Assembly: GCA_963712765.1 (NCBI GenBank)
Contig: CAVQIX010000002.1
Coordinates: forward strand, 11,360 to 75,359
Source: CAXMST01 sp963712765
Lineage (GTDB): Bacteria > Actinomycetota > Thermoleophilia > Solirubrobacterales > 70-9
Reading direction: 5' to 3'
Length of the DNA: 64,000 bases
This document shows, piece after piece, positions 14,924 through 23,441 of the stretch; position 1 is the first letter of the stretch, and each line of letters begins with the position of its first letter. Under the pieces are notes generated by a model that made no database searches, was not told the origin of the DNA, and worked only from the letters and a program-made list of their open reading frames with translations. Both the position numbers and the translations under genes were made by a program.

Positions 14924-16057
14924 ATGCACGCCCCACCCTCACTTCCTGCCCCTTCCCTCCCGATCCGCCGGGCGCTGGCCCTCTTCCTGGCCTCCGTGAC
15001 CGCGCTGGCGCTGTTCGGCGCCGACGATGCGGCCGCGAAGAAGAAGGTCCCTAAGGCGCCGAGCGACTTCTTCGGCGTCAGCGCTGTGCGGCCGACCGCC
15101 GACGACTTCGCCGGGATGGCAAAGCTCGGGGCCGGCACCTACAGGGTCGAGTTCGGCTGGCCTTCGATACAGGCCCGGCAGGATGGGCCCTTCAACTTCA
15201 CCCAGACCGACCAGCGGGTCGCGGAAGCAGCCGCGAACGGAATGAAGATCGTGCCGATCGTGTTCGGCACGCCGGGCTTCCTGACCGGCGACGGCGCCCG
15301 CATCTACGCGCCGACCGGGGATAACACCCAGCGCAGCGAGTGGCAGGACTTCGTCGAGGCGGTGGTCACGCGCTACCGAGATGGCGGCACCTTCTGGCAG
15401 GCCAACCCGCAGCTCGACGCTCGTCTCGCGCCCGACGATCTAATCCTCTGGAACGAGCAGAACGCGGCCCCGTTCTGGTGGCCGAAGGCGAATCCCAAGC
15501 AGTACGGCGCCTTGCTGCGGATCACGCGAGAGGCGATCGACCGGGTCGACAAGAAGCTGAAGATCGTCACCGGCGGAATGTTCGGCTTCCCCAAGGACAA
15601 GAAGAACTCGATCAACGCGAAGCCGTACCTGAAGAAGCTCTACAAGCAGCGGCAGGCCAAGAAGATCATCGACGGGGTATCCGTCCACCCCTACGACGGC
15701 AAGCTGAAGGGTGTCGAGAAGCAGGTCAAGCAGGCCCGCCAGGTGATGAACAAGGCCAAGGACAAGAAGGCCAAGATCATCATCGGCGAGTTCGGCTGGT
15801 CCTCCGGCGGTCCGCGCAAGAACGCGTTCGTGAAGTCGAAGAAGGGTCAGGCGAAGCTGCTCAAGCAGGCGCACAACTTCTTCCTGAAGAAGCGGAAGAG
15901 CTGGAAGATCGAATCGCTGTACTGGTTCTCCTACAACGACCACGCCGGCGACGGCTTCTGCCTGTGGTGCCCGAAGGCCGGCCTGGTCGCCAAGAACGGC
16001 ACGCTCAAGCCCTCGGGCAGGGCTTACAAGAAGCTGGTCAAGCAGAAGTCCCGATAG
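14924..16057 (+). CDS. Secreted clan GH-A-like glycoside hydrolase, lysine-rich
   Basis: 377 residues. A signal peptide (hydrophobic ALALFLASVTALALFGA, cleavage likely near ADDAAA) is followed by a TIM-barrel-like domain. Glu178 in LILWNEQN fits the clan GH-A acid/base and Glu289 in IIIGEFGWSS the nucleophile; both lie at strand ends as expected. HPYDGK at ~255 matches the usual His-x-Tyr substrate residues. The second half is unusually rich in Lys (KKLYKQRQAKK, KAKDKKAK), which suggests contact with anionic cell-wall polymers. It sits between hisB and hisH with its own -10, so it interrupts the operon rather than belonging to the pathway. Substrate unknown. Confidence 0.78.
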   Translation: MHAPPSLPAPSLPIRRALALFLASVTALALFGADDAAAKKKVPKAPSDFFGVSAVRPTADDFAGMAKLGAGTYRVEFGWPSIQARQDGPFNFTQTDQRVAEAAANGMKIVPIVFGTPGFLTGDGARIYAPTGDNTQRSEWQDFVEAVVTRYRDGGTFWQANPQLDARLAPDDLILWNEQNAAPFWWPKANPKQYGALLRITREAIDRVDKKLKIVTGGMFGFPKDKKNSINAKPYLKKLYKQRQAKKIIDGVSVHPYDGKLKGVEKQVKQARQVMNKAKDKKAKIIIGEFGWSSGGPRKNAFVKSKKGQAKLLKQAHNFFLKKRKSWKIESLYWFSYNDHAGDGFCLWCPKAGLVAKNGTLKPSGRAYKKLVKQKSR

Positions 16058-16095
16058 CGGCCGGCCGCGCATGCGGTGGCCCCGGGGCGCGTCCC

Positions 16096-16101
16096 TAACA
16101 T
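16096..16101 (+). promoter_or_regulatory. -10 hexamer of hisHA-orf94-hisF
   Basis: TAACAT 7 nt before GTG 16109. It restarts transcription of the second half of the histidine genes after the inserted hydrolase gene. Confidence 0.5.
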
Positions 16102-16108
16102 CCGTTCC

Positions 16109-16741
16109 GTGGAGGCCTCGATAGGCATCGTCAACTACGGGATGGGCAACCTGCGCTCGGTCGAGAAGGCCCTCGAGCGGGTCGGCGCCCGCCCGCTGAT
16201 CAGCGCCGACGCCGATCAGCTCTCGCATTGCGACGGCCTGCTCCTGCCCGGTGTGGGTGCCTTCCCAAAGGCCATGGAGCGGATCCGCGAGCTCGAGCTC
16301 GATCGGCTGATCGGGTCTGCGGCGGCCGGCGGGACCCCGGTGCTGGGGGTCTGCCTGGGAATGCAGCTGCTGTTCGAGCGCTCGAGTGAGAACGGCGGGG
16401 CCGAGGGTCTCGGGCTGCTCGAGGGCGAGGTCGACGCGCTGCGGGCGCCGGGGATGAAGCTGCCCAACATCGGCTGGTCGCCGCTGCAGGGACTTCGGGA
16501 ATCGCGCCTTGCCGAGGGAATCGCCGGCGGCGAGCCGTTCTACTTCGTCCACAGCTTCGTCGCCCGTCCGGCCGCCGATGAGCTGATCGCCGAGGCGACC
16601 TATGGCGAGCGCTTCGCGGCCGTCGTCGGCCGAGGCAAGGTCTTCGGCGCCCAGTTCCATCCGGAGAAGTCGAGCAGCGCAGGCCTGCGGATGCTGCGCA
16701 ACTTCGGTTCCATCTGTACCCCGGTTGCGGCCAGCCGATGA
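16109..16741 (+). CDS. hisH: Imidazole glycerol phosphate synthase glutaminase subunit HisH
   Basis: 210 residues, class I glutamine amidotransferase. Nucleophile Cys82 in LGVCLGMQLLF; His184 and Glu186 in AQFHPEKS complete the triad. NYGMGNLRSVEKAL at the N-terminus is typical of HisH. It supplies ammonia to HisF. GTG 16109 is chosen because TAACAT lies 7 nt upstream and the protein then starts at the usual position; the in-frame codon at 16076 would add an unrelated leader. The stop overlaps hisA (ATGA). Confidence 0.93.
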   Translation: MEASIGIVNYGMGNLRSVEKALERVGARPLISADADQLSHCDGLLLPGVGAFPKAMERIRELELDRLIGSAAAGGTPVLGVCLGMQLLFERSSENGGAEGLGLLEGEVDALRAPGMKLPNIGWSPLQGLRESRLAEGIAGGEPFYFVHSFVARPAADELIAEATYGERFAAVVGRGKVFGAQFHPEKSSSAGLRMLRNFGSICTPVAASR

Positions 16742-17541
16742 GCGCGGCGACCTCGGAGCGCGAGCTGGTGCTCTACCCGGCGATCGACATCCGCGATGGG
16801 CGCGCCGTGCGGCTGCTCCGCGGCGACTACGACCGCGAGACCACCTACGACGCCGACCCCCGTGAGGCTGCTCGTCGCTGGCTCGACGCGGGAGCCGAGA
16901 TCCTGCACGTCGTCGATCTCGACGGCGCCCGGGCCGGCGCTCCCCAGAACCTGGACCTGATCGCCGGTATCGCGGCGCTCGCCGAGGTCCCCATCCAGGT
17001 CGGAGGGGGGCTTCGCGACGCCGCATCGGTGGTCAGGGTGCTCGAAGCGGGGGCCTCGCGGGCGGTGCTCGGAACCAGGGCCCAGCGCGATCCCGACTTC
17101 GTCGGCGACCTGGTCGCGGAGCTCGGCGCCGCCAAGGTCGTTGCCTCCGTTGACGGACGCGGCGGCCGGGTGACGATCGAAGGCTGGGAGGAAGAGACCG
17201 AGACGCCGGTCCCCGAGCTGATCTCGCGACTGACCGGGCTCGGGGTGCGGCGCTTTGTCTACACGCCGGTCGAGGTCGACGGCACCCTCTCCGGACCGGG
17301 CGTGGAGGGACTCGGTGAGATCGCCGACGCCTGTGCGGCCGGGGCGGGGGAGCTGATCTACTCCGGCGGTGTGGGCAAGCTCGACGATCTCAGGGCGCTG
17401 CGCGGCCTCGGGCACGCCGCGATCGGCGGCGTCATCGTTGGCCGGGCTCTCTACGAGCAGCGCTTCGGGCTCGCCGAGGCGATCGAGGTGCTCGGCCGGC
17501 GAGGACCGGATGCAAATCATCAGCGGGAGGAGCGAGCATGA
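16738..17541 (+). CDS. hisA: Phosphoribosyl isomerase HisA (possibly PriA-like)
   Basis: 267-residue (beta/alpha)8 barrel. Catalytic Asp in LYPAIDIRDGRAV, and Asp in RFVYTPVEVDGTLSGP at the second site. Phosphate-binding loops are VGGGLRDA and YSGGVGKLDDL. It isomerises ProFAR to PRFAR. In many Actinobacteria the homologue PriA also replaces TrpF; dual activity here can be neither shown nor excluded. Overlaps hisH and the following small gene by ATGA at both ends. Confidence 0.9.
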   Translation: MSAATSERELVLYPAIDIRDGRAVRLLRGDYDRETTYDADPREAARRWLDAGAEILHVVDLDGARAGAPQNLDLIAGIAALAEVPIQVGGGLRDAASVVRVLEAGASRAVLGTRAQRDPDFVGDLVAELGAAKVVASVDGRGGRVTIEGWEEETETPVPELISRLTGLGVRRFVYTPVEVDGTLSGPGVEGLGEIADACAAGAGELIYSGGVGKLDDLRALRGLGHAAIGGVIVGRALYEQRFGLAEAIEVLGRRGPDANHQREERA

Positions 17542-17822
17542 GTGTGCTTGGAGCGGCGGGGAGCGCCGGGATGAGATGGACGGTCTGGGCCCGCATCCTG
17601 ATCGTGGCCGAGGTTGCGCTGACGATCAAGCGTCACCTGGACCTGCTCGACTCGCCGGAGAAGCAGGACCTGCAGCGGATCGTTCGCAAGTCGAAGGGGC
17701 GGCCCTCGAACCTGACCAAGCGCGAGCGCGATCGGCTTGGCCAGATCGTCTCGAAGCTGGAGCCGGTCGATCTCGCCCGGGAGGCGGGTCAGGCGGCCGT
17801 GCCTTGGCGCCGCAAGAGCTGA
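17538..17822 (+). CDS. 94-residue protein of unknown function inside the histidine operon
   Basis: Starts at ATG 17538, overlapping the hisA stop by 4 bases, with a GGGAGGA ribosome-binding site 7 nt upstream; both point to translation. A single hydrophobic stretch (WARILIVAEVALTI) is followed by a basic, helical, polar region (RKSKGRPSNLTKRERDRLG) that could bind nucleic acid or membrane phosphates. No family recognised. The position between hisA and hisF is noteworthy because those two products work in sequence. Confidence 0.72.
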   Translation: MSVLGAAGSAGMRWTVWARILIVAEVALTIKRHLDLLDSPEKQDLQRIVRKSKGRPSNLTKRERDRLGQIVSKLEPVDLAREAGQAAVPWRRKS

Positions 17823-17859
17823 TGCCGGCGCGACCGCGGCTGCATTCGGCGGATCGCTG

Positions 17860-18648
17860 ATGGTCCTGAAGCGGGTCATCCCCTGCCTCGACGTCGACGA
17901 CGGCCGGGTGGTCAAGGGCACGAACTTCGTCGGGCTGCGCGACGCCGGCGATCCGGTCGAGCTCGCCGCGCGCTACGACCGCGAGGGGGCGGACGAGCTC
18001 GTCTTCCTCGACATCACAGCGACTCATGAGAAGCGTGAGACGATCGTCGCGCTGGCGCGCCGTACCGCGAACGAGGTCTTCATCCCGTTCACGATCGGCG
18101 GCGGCATCGCCTCGGTCGAGGATGCTCAGGCGGTGCTCGATGCGGGTGCCGACAAGGTGGCCGTCAACAGCTCGGCGCTGGCCCGGCCGGAGTTGATCGG
18201 AGAGCTTTCGGAGGTCTTCGGATCGCAGTGCGTGGTCGTCGCGATCGACGCCAAGCGGCGAGAGGGTGGGGATGCGGGAGACGCCCCGGAATGGGATGTC
18301 TACGTGGCCGGTGGTCGGAGAAGGATCGACGGCGCCGAGGCGGTCGCCTGGGCGCGTGAGGCCGCCGAGCGGGGCGCGGGCGAGATCCTGCTGACGAGCA
18401 TGGACCGCGACGGCACCACCGCCGGCTACGACCTCGCGCTGACCCGAGCGGTCTCCGACGCCGTCCCGGTCCCGGTGATCGCCTCCGGCGGCGTCGGAGA
18501 GCTCTCCCATCTCGCCGAGGGGATCAACGAGGGCGGCGCTGATGCCGTGCTCTGCGCCTCGATCTTCCACTACGGCACCTACACGATCGCCGAGGCCAAG
18601 CGGGCTCTGGCCGACGCCGGCGTCGAGGTACGCCTCGGCGGCCGCTAG
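17860..18648 (+). CDS. hisF: Imidazole glycerol phosphate synthase cyclase subunit HisF
   Basis: 262-residue barrel. Catalytic Asp in IPCLDVDDGRVVKG (first strand) and in CVVVAIDAKR (fifth strand). Phosphate loops TIGGGIAS and IASGGVGE are intact. It takes HisH-derived ammonia and PRFAR to make imidazole-glycerol phosphate and AICAR. ATG 17860 gives the exact family N-terminus. Last gene of the cluster; the next gene is convergent 14 bp away. hisI and hisE are not in the window. Confidence 0.94.
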   Translation: MVLKRVIPCLDVDDGRVVKGTNFVGLRDAGDPVELAARYDREGADELVFLDITATHEKRETIVALARRTANEVFIPFTIGGGIASVEDAQAVLDAGADKVAVNSSALARPELIGELSEVFGSQCVVVAIDAKRREGGDAGDAPEWDVYVAGGRRRIDGAEAVAWAREAAERGAGEILLTSMDRDGTTAGYDLALTRAVSDAVPVPVIASGGVGELSHLAEGINEGGADAVLCASIFHYGTYTIAEAKRALADAGVEVRLGGR

Positions 18649-18662
18649 CCGCCGGGCTCGCG

Positions 18663-20165
18663 CTACTTCTGCGAGCCGCCCCGCTTCTCTTTGCCCTGCT
18701 TCCTCTCGCCCCCGGACTTGGTCTTGGCGCCGCCCGTATTCGCACCGGAGGACTGCTTCGCGGAACCGCTCGACTGCTTGTTGCCGCTGCCCCCGCCGGC
18801 CCGCTTCGACCTCTGCTTCTTCAGCGCTCGGCGGATCTCGGCGGGTGGGACTATGCCTTTGGTGCCCTTCGGCTCGTTGTAGCTGTCGAGCTTGATCGGC
18901 TTGTAGGCGAGGACCTCGGAGCCACCGACGACGTAGAGACGCACGCCGTCGGAGACGGCCGGCCCGTACTGGCCCTCGTCGAACTTGAACACGCGACGGC
19001 CCGTGGTGAGGTCGAAGCCGAGCGTCGACCTGCCGCTGAAGGTCGAGACGTAGACGACGTCCCCGATCACGGTGGCGGGTCCGCTGATCATTCCGCCCGG
19101 CTCGGCGGCCCAGTTGACGTCGCCGCTCTTGGCGTCGAGTGAATAGAGCCTGGCGTCGTGGGAGCCGGCGTAGACGGAAGGGTCGGTCTTGTCGGTCTCG
19201 GCCGCGGCAACGCCCGAGTAGACGAAGTCGCCGGCCGAGTGGGTCCAGGCGATCGCCCCGGTCTGGCGGTCGAAGCTGTAGACCCGGCCGTCGACGTTGC
19301 CGACGTAGACGCGGCCGAAGGCGACCGCGGGGGTCGAGTAGAAGCGGCCGGTGCGGCCGAGTCCGGCGCCGAGGTCGGAGGTCTTCCAGACCTGCTTTCC
19401 GTCTGATGCCCGCAGTGCGTAGAACTGGCCCGCGTAGTCGCCGACGTACAGCGTGCCATCGGTGAACGCCGGCGCGGCCTTGACCTCCCCATCGAGCTTC
19501 ACCTGCCAGCGCACCTTGCCGTTGCGAGGGTTGAGGGCGAAGAAGTCGCCGGACTCGGTGCCGAAGAACATCCGTTCCCCGACCACCATCGGCGAGGACT
19601 CCGAGCGCGAGGGGAGGTCGCGCTCCCACAGGACCTTGCCGTCGCGGGCGCGGAGTCCCAGGGCCTGTGGAGGGTCAAGGTTGACCGCCAGCAGCATGCC
19701 GCGCCAGAACGCCGGCGAGGAGGCGTTGAGCTTGCCGATCTTCTCCTTCCACACGACCTTGCCGGTGGCGTTGTCGAGGGTGATGAAGGTGCCCGAGTTG
19801 TCGATCAGATACATCCGACCTCGGGCCAGCACCGGTGCGAACTCGATCAGCTCGTCCTGGTCGTACTTCCAGAGCTTGCGGAACGGCGGGCGCACCTTCT
19901 GAGCGTCGAGGAACTTCGTCCGCTCGGTGTCGTAGCCGTAGCGGGGCCACTCGACGGTCCGGTCCTTTCCCTCGGTGGGCGGCTCGCTCCCCGACGAAGT
20001 CTCGTTGACGTCAAAAGCGACATCGGGGTTGGAGATGTCAGCCGGCCGCTTGACCAGCGCAACCGCGCCCAGAACGCAGGTCAGAGCCAGGACGAGCGCA
20101 ATCGCGCCGACCAGGGTCCTCTCACCGCCGGTCAAGGCGGCCCAGACTGTGCCTACCCTCTTCAT
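18663..20165 (-). CDS. Membrane-anchored PQQ-type beta-propeller protein with basic tail
   Basis: 500 residues. A membrane anchor (residues ~18-38, AIALVLALTCVLGAVALV) is followed by WPRYGYDTERTKF and at least six repeats of the Trp/Gly-containing PQQ-blade type (TGKVVWKEK, DGKVLWERD, NGKVRWQVK, DGKQVWKTS, TGAIAWTHS, SGDVNWAAE). This is the BamB-like WD-type scaffold without evidence of a PQQ cofactor. From residue ~440 it becomes a Ser/Gly/Lys-rich tail. Likely extracytoplasmic scaffold or assembly factor; ligand unknown. TAGCAT lies 15 nt before the ATG. Confidence 0.82.
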   Translation of the reverse strand: MKRVGTVWAALTGGERTLVGAIALVLALTCVLGAVALVKRPADISNPDVAFDVNETSSGSEPPTEGKDRTVEWPRYGYDTERTKFLDAQKVRPPFRKLWKYDQDELIEFAPVLARGRMYLIDNSGTFITLDNATGKVVWKEKIGKLNASSPAFWRGMLLAVNLDPPQALGLRARDGKVLWERDLPSRSESSPMVVGERMFFGTESGDFFALNPRNGKVRWQVKLDGEVKAAPAFTDGTLYVGDYAGQFYALRASDGKQVWKTSDLGAGLGRTGRFYSTPAVAFGRVYVGNVDGRVYSFDRQTGAIAWTHSAGDFVYSGVAAAETDKTDPSVYAGSHDARLYSLDAKSGDVNWAAEPGGMISGPATVIGDVVYVSTFSGRSTLGFDLTTGRRVFKFDEGQYGPAVSDGVRLYVVGGSEVLAYKPIKLDSYNEPKGTKGIVPPAEIRRALKKQRSKRAGGGSGNKQSSGSAKQSSGANTGGAKTKSGGERKQGKEKRGGSQK

Positions 20166-20180
20166 CTGCAGACGGCCCTC

Positions 20181-21359
20181 ATGCTACGGCTGCAGCTAAT
20201 GGAAGCCTCAATCGACCGAAGCGCTCTCGAACTCGCCCGCCGCACGGCCGGGTCGGCGGCGCTGCTGGAAGCGCTCGGCGGTGTTCACGCCTATCTGGTC
20301 GGGGGCGCGGTCCGCGACGCGCTGCTCGACCGCGAGCTCGACGACATCGACATCGCGGTGGACGGGGAGCTCAAGCCGGTCCTCGAGCGGATCGGGATCG
20401 CAGCCCGCACGCACGAGCGGTTCGGTACGGCGAGGGTCGCGATCGACGGCGTTTGCATCGATCTGGCCCGCACCCGGCGCGAGAGCTACCCTCACCCGGG
20501 GGCGCTGCCCGAGGTCAGCCCGGCGCCAATCCGGGTCGACCTGGCCCGGCGCGACTTCACCGTCAACGCGATGGCGGTGCCGCTGACGGGCGATCTCGAG
20601 CTGATCGATCCCTATGACGGCGAGCAGGATCTGCAAGCCGGACTGCTCCGCGTCATCCATCCCGACTCCTTCCGCGAGGATCCGACCCGGGCGCTGCGCG
20701 CAGCCCGCTACGCGGCCCGTTTCGGCTTCGAGCTCGAGGCCCACACCGCCGAGCTGATCAGTCAAGTGGATCTCGGCACGGTCAGCCACGATCGCGTCGA
20801 GGCGGATCTGGCCCGGATCTGCGCCGAGCCGGCATCTCTGACCGGCCTGATGCTGCTCCGCGAGTGGGGGCTCCTGGAGCTGCCGCCCGAGCGGGAACGA
20901 CTCCTGGAGCCGCTCGCCGAGCTCGCGCTGCTCGAGCCCTGGAAGGGGCTCGGCGAGCCGGGCGATCTGCTGCTCGAGCTCGTGATCGGCAGCGAGAAGC
21001 GGTTCACCGCCGCGGAGCAGCTGGCCGCGGCGAGCTTCCGCTCCGAGGGCGAGGGTTACGAGCTCGCCCGCCGCCACGACGAGCTGACGCTGGCGATCGC
21101 TCGCGCTCTCGGCGCCGATTGGGTCGACAGCTTCGTGACCGAGTGGCGCCGGGTCGAGCTCGAGATCGACGGCGCCGCTCTGCTCGCCGCCGGCGTACCC
21201 GAGGGGCCGGCCGTCGGTCGCGGGCTACGGGCCGCCCGCCACGCTCGGATCGAGGGCAGGATCGAAGCCGATGTCGATGCCGAGCTCGCGGTCGCACTGG
21301 CGGCCGCCGGGCACTCGGGATCGGGCGACCCACCCCCCGCGGGTCATGAGCGCCGATGA
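20181..21359 (+). CDS. CCA tRNA nucleotidyltransferase / poly(A) polymerase family protein
   Basis: 392 residues. Pol-beta-type nucleotidyltransferase head: YLVGGAVRDALLDRELDDIDIA holds the GG and DxD metal motifs; RRDFTVNAMA and FREDPTRALRAARYAARFGF are the conserved middle and flexible-loop motifs of class II CCA enzymes. The downstream part is helical and leads into a degraded-looking C-terminal domain. It probably repairs or adds the 3' CCA of tRNA. Start is ambiguous: ATG 20181 or ATG 20199 (MEASIDRSAL). The stop overlaps pgeF by 4 bases. Confidence 0.85.
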   Translation: MLRLQLMEASIDRSALELARRTAGSAALLEALGGVHAYLVGGAVRDALLDRELDDIDIAVDGELKPVLERIGIAARTHERFGTARVAIDGVCIDLARTRRESYPHPGALPEVSPAPIRVDLARRDFTVNAMAVPLTGDLELIDPYDGEQDLQAGLLRVIHPDSFREDPTRALRAARYAARFGFELEAHTAELISQVDLGTVSHDRVEADLARICAEPASLTGLMLLREWGLLELPPERERLLEPLAELALLEPWKGLGEPGDLLLELVIGSEKRFTAAEQLAAASFRSEGEGYELARRHDELTLAIARALGADWVDSFVTEWRRVELEIDGAALLAAGVPEGPAVGRGLRAARHARIEGRIEADVDAELAVALAAAGHSGSGDPPPAGHERR

Positions 21360-22111
21360 GGTGGCGAGAGCACAACGGGGTCCAGTGGCTGGCTGCCGAG
21401 TTGCCCGGGGCCGCGGTCGCCTTCTCCTCGCGCACCGGCGGTAGGAGCGTGGCCCCCTTCGACACGCTCAACCTCGGGCTGCTCAGCGATGATGATCCCG
21501 ACCGGGTTCGCTGCAACCGGCGCACGCTCTGCTCCGCTCTGGGGATCGAGGCGGAGCGCGTCGCGATCGGGCGACAGGTACACGGCGCGGATCTCGCGAC
21601 CCACTCAGGCCCCCAGGACCCGCCGGCGTTCGCACTCGCCGGAGGGGACCCGCCGGAGGTCGACGGCCATGTTCTCGTCGACCCCGAAGCCGAGCCCGGG
21701 CTCGCGCTGCTCGTCTTCGTCGCCGACTGCCTGCCGATCGCGCTCAGCGGCCGTGATGGGATCGCGATGCTGCACGGCGGCTGGCGCGGCCTGGCCGCCG
21801 GGATCGTCGGCAAGGGCTGCGAGGCGACCGGAGCGACCGACGCCGCGATCGGGCCCGGAATCGGGCCCTGTTGCTACGAGGTCGGCGATGAGGTCCTCGC
21901 CGCCTTCGCCGCTCTCGGGCTGGCGGGCCTCAGTGAGGGAGGGCGGCTCGACCTGGTCGCCGTCACCTCGGTGTTGCTCGAGCGTGAGGGCGTCGAGCGG
22001 ATCGAGTCGAGCGGGATCTGCACTCGCTGCGAGGGCGATCGCTTCTTCTCCCATCGCGGCCAGGGGCCGCGCACCGGCCGCCAGGGCGGTCTGATCTGGG
22101 GAACGGCGTGA
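21356..22111 (+). CDS. pgeF: Peptidoglycan editing factor / laccase-domain protein PgeF (YfiH)
   Basis: 251 residues. Cu/Zn-type active-site pattern of the family: His in GRQVHGADL, Cys in FVADCLPIALS and His in LHGGWRGLAAG, followed by GPGIGPCCYEVG. Family members were first called polyphenol oxidases; later work links PgeF to removing mis-inserted residues from cell-wall precursors or to purine nucleoside chemistry. The location just before yggS and sepF is the conserved division-cluster position. ATGA overlap with the upstream gene. Confidence 0.88.
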   Translation: MRWREHNGVQWLAAELPGAAVAFSSRTGGRSVAPFDTLNLGLLSDDDPDRVRCNRRTLCSALGIEAERVAIGRQVHGADLATHSGPQDPPAFALAGGDPPEVDGHVLVDPEAEPGLALLVFVADCLPIALSGRDGIAMLHGGWRGLAAGIVGKGCEATGATDAAIGPGIGPCCYEVGDEVLAAFAALGLAGLSEGGRLDLVAVTSVLLEREGVERIESSGICTRCEGDRFFSHRGQGPRTGRQGGLIWGTA

Positions 22112-22743
22112 TGGCGGGCCTGATTCGGGACCTCGATCCGGACCGGATCCGCTCCAACCTCGACTCCATCCGGGAGCGGGCCGGGGAGGGTGTCGAGATC
22201 CTCGCCGCCAGCAAGTACGTCCCCGTCGAGGAGATGGGCGCCCTCGCCGAGGCGGGCGTCGGTCTCGTCGGTGAGAACCGTCAGCAGGACTACGAGGCAA
22301 AGCTCGAGCGCTGGGGAGACGTCTTCGAATGGGACTTCATCGGGAATCTCCAGAGCCGCAAGGTCAAGCACCTGATCCCGACGGTGCGGCTGATCCACTC
22401 GGTGTGCACAGATAGCGTGATGACCCAGCTCGGTCGCCACGCCGACCCCGAGACTGAGATCCTGATCCAGGTCAACGTCGCCGGGGAAGAGGGCAAGGGC
22501 GGGGTCGATCCAGGCGAGCTGGGGGCGTTCATAGAGAGCTCTCCGGTCCGCGTGGCCGGCCTGAGCACGATGCCTCCTTTCGTGACCGATCCCGAGCTGT
22601 CGCGCCCGCACTTCGCCGCGCTCGCGGAGATCGCCGCCGAGCACGGGCTCGAGCGGCTCTCGATGGGGACCAGCCAGGACTGGCCGGTGGCGGTCGAGGA
22701 GGGCGCGACGATCATCCGGATCGGGAGCTCCCTGTACGCCTGA
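22111..22743 (+). CDS. YggS-family PLP homeostasis protein
   Basis: 210 residues, single-domain alanine-racemase-like barrel. Lys35 in LAASKYVPVEEM is the PLP Schiff-base Lys; DFIGNLQSRKVK, GLSTMPPF and SMGTSQDWPVAVEEGATIIRIGS are family signatures. It buffers pyridoxal phosphate and has no racemase activity. Note MGTSQDW where most homologues read MGMSxDY/F. ATG 22111 shares one base with the pgeF stop (TGATG); GTG 22108 is a possible alternative. Confidence 0.9.
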   Translation: MAGLIRDLDPDRIRSNLDSIRERAGEGVEILAASKYVPVEEMGALAEAGVGLVGENRQQDYEAKLERWGDVFEWDFIGNLQSRKVKHLIPTVRLIHSVCTDSVMTQLGRHADPETEILIQVNVAGEEGKGGVDPGELGAFIESSPVRVAGLSTMPPFVTDPELSRPHFAALAEIAAEHGLERLSMGTSQDWPVAVEEGATIIRIGSSLYA

Positions 22744-22781
22744 GGTCGGCCCGGTCTCGCCCGCGAGCCGGCCGTGACCGT

Positions 22782-22787
22782 CATAAT
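22782..22787 (+). promoter_or_regulatory. -10 hexamer of sepF
   Basis: CATAAT, 66 nt before the sepF ATG, with no clear -35. The leader would contain a 6-bp hairpin CCTCCG-AGCG-CGGAGG (22803-22818) ahead of the ribosome-binding region. Confidence 0.4.
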
Positions 22788-22852
22788 CCTGTTCCGAAGA
22801 CACCTCCGAGCGCGGAGGAGAACACCCACGGGGGGCGAAAGAGGCGCGAAGA

Positions 22853-23392
22853 ATGGCCGTTAGAGATACATGGCATCGGGCGCTCGTCTACTTCGGCCTC
22901 GCCGAGGATCCCGAGTACGGATACGAGGACGAGGGCGATGACTACTACGAGCCGGACACTGTCAGCGAGGAAGCCCAGCCGCCTCCTCGCCGCCAGCGAG
23001 GAGGCTCCAACGTGCGACGACTGCGCCGCGAGGAAGCAAGCGACATCGACGACATCTTCGCCGACGACGCTGCGGCGCCGCGCCGCCAGCTGCGGCCGGT
23101 CGGCAACGGCGACAACGTCCAGGTCCACTTCGTAACCCCGCGGAACTTCAACGACGCGCAGGAGATCGCCGACAAGTTCAAGCGCAGCGTGCCGGTGATC
23201 CTCAACCTGCAATCCGCCTCCGCCGACCTCTCAAAGCGCCTGATCGACTTCAGCTCGGGCCTCACCTACGCGATGGACGGCGGCATGCAGCGGATCGCGG
23301 ACAAGACCTTCCTGCTCACCCCGGCCAATGTCGAGGTGTCGGCCGAGGAGAAGGCGCGCCTGGTCGAGAAGGGCTTCTTCAACCAGAGCTGA
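22853..23392 (+). CDS. sepF: Cell division protein SepF
   Basis: 179 residues. An N-terminal amphipathic segment (RDTWHRALVYFGLAED) is the membrane anchor. A long acidic then basic linker with Pro/Arg (~residues 25-85) leads to the SepF core: VHFVTPRNFNDAQEIADKF, VPVILNL and RLIDFSSGLTYAMDGGM, with KTFLLTPANVEVS near the end. SepF tethers FtsZ to the membrane in Gram-positive and actinobacterial cells that lack FtsA and ZipA. ftsZ itself is not in the window. Confidence 0.94.
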   Translation: MAVRDTWHRALVYFGLAEDPEYGYEDEGDDYYEPDTVSEEAQPPPRRQRGGSNVRRLRREEASDIDDIFADDAAAPRRQLRPVGNGDNVQVHFVTPRNFNDAQEIADKFKRSVPVILNLQSASADLSKRLIDFSSGLTYAMDGGMQRIADKTFLLTPANVEVSAEEKARLVEKGFFNQS

Positions 23393-23426
23393 CCGGGATC
23401 GCCCCCGGGCGGAGGGCCCGGTCAAC

Positions 23427-23432
23427 TAGCCT
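23427..23432 (+). promoter_or_regulatory. -10 hexamer of proC
   Basis: TAGCCT 9 nt before ATG 23442, predicting a leaderless mRNA. Confidence 0.5.
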
Positions 23433-23441
23433 TGGCGACCG

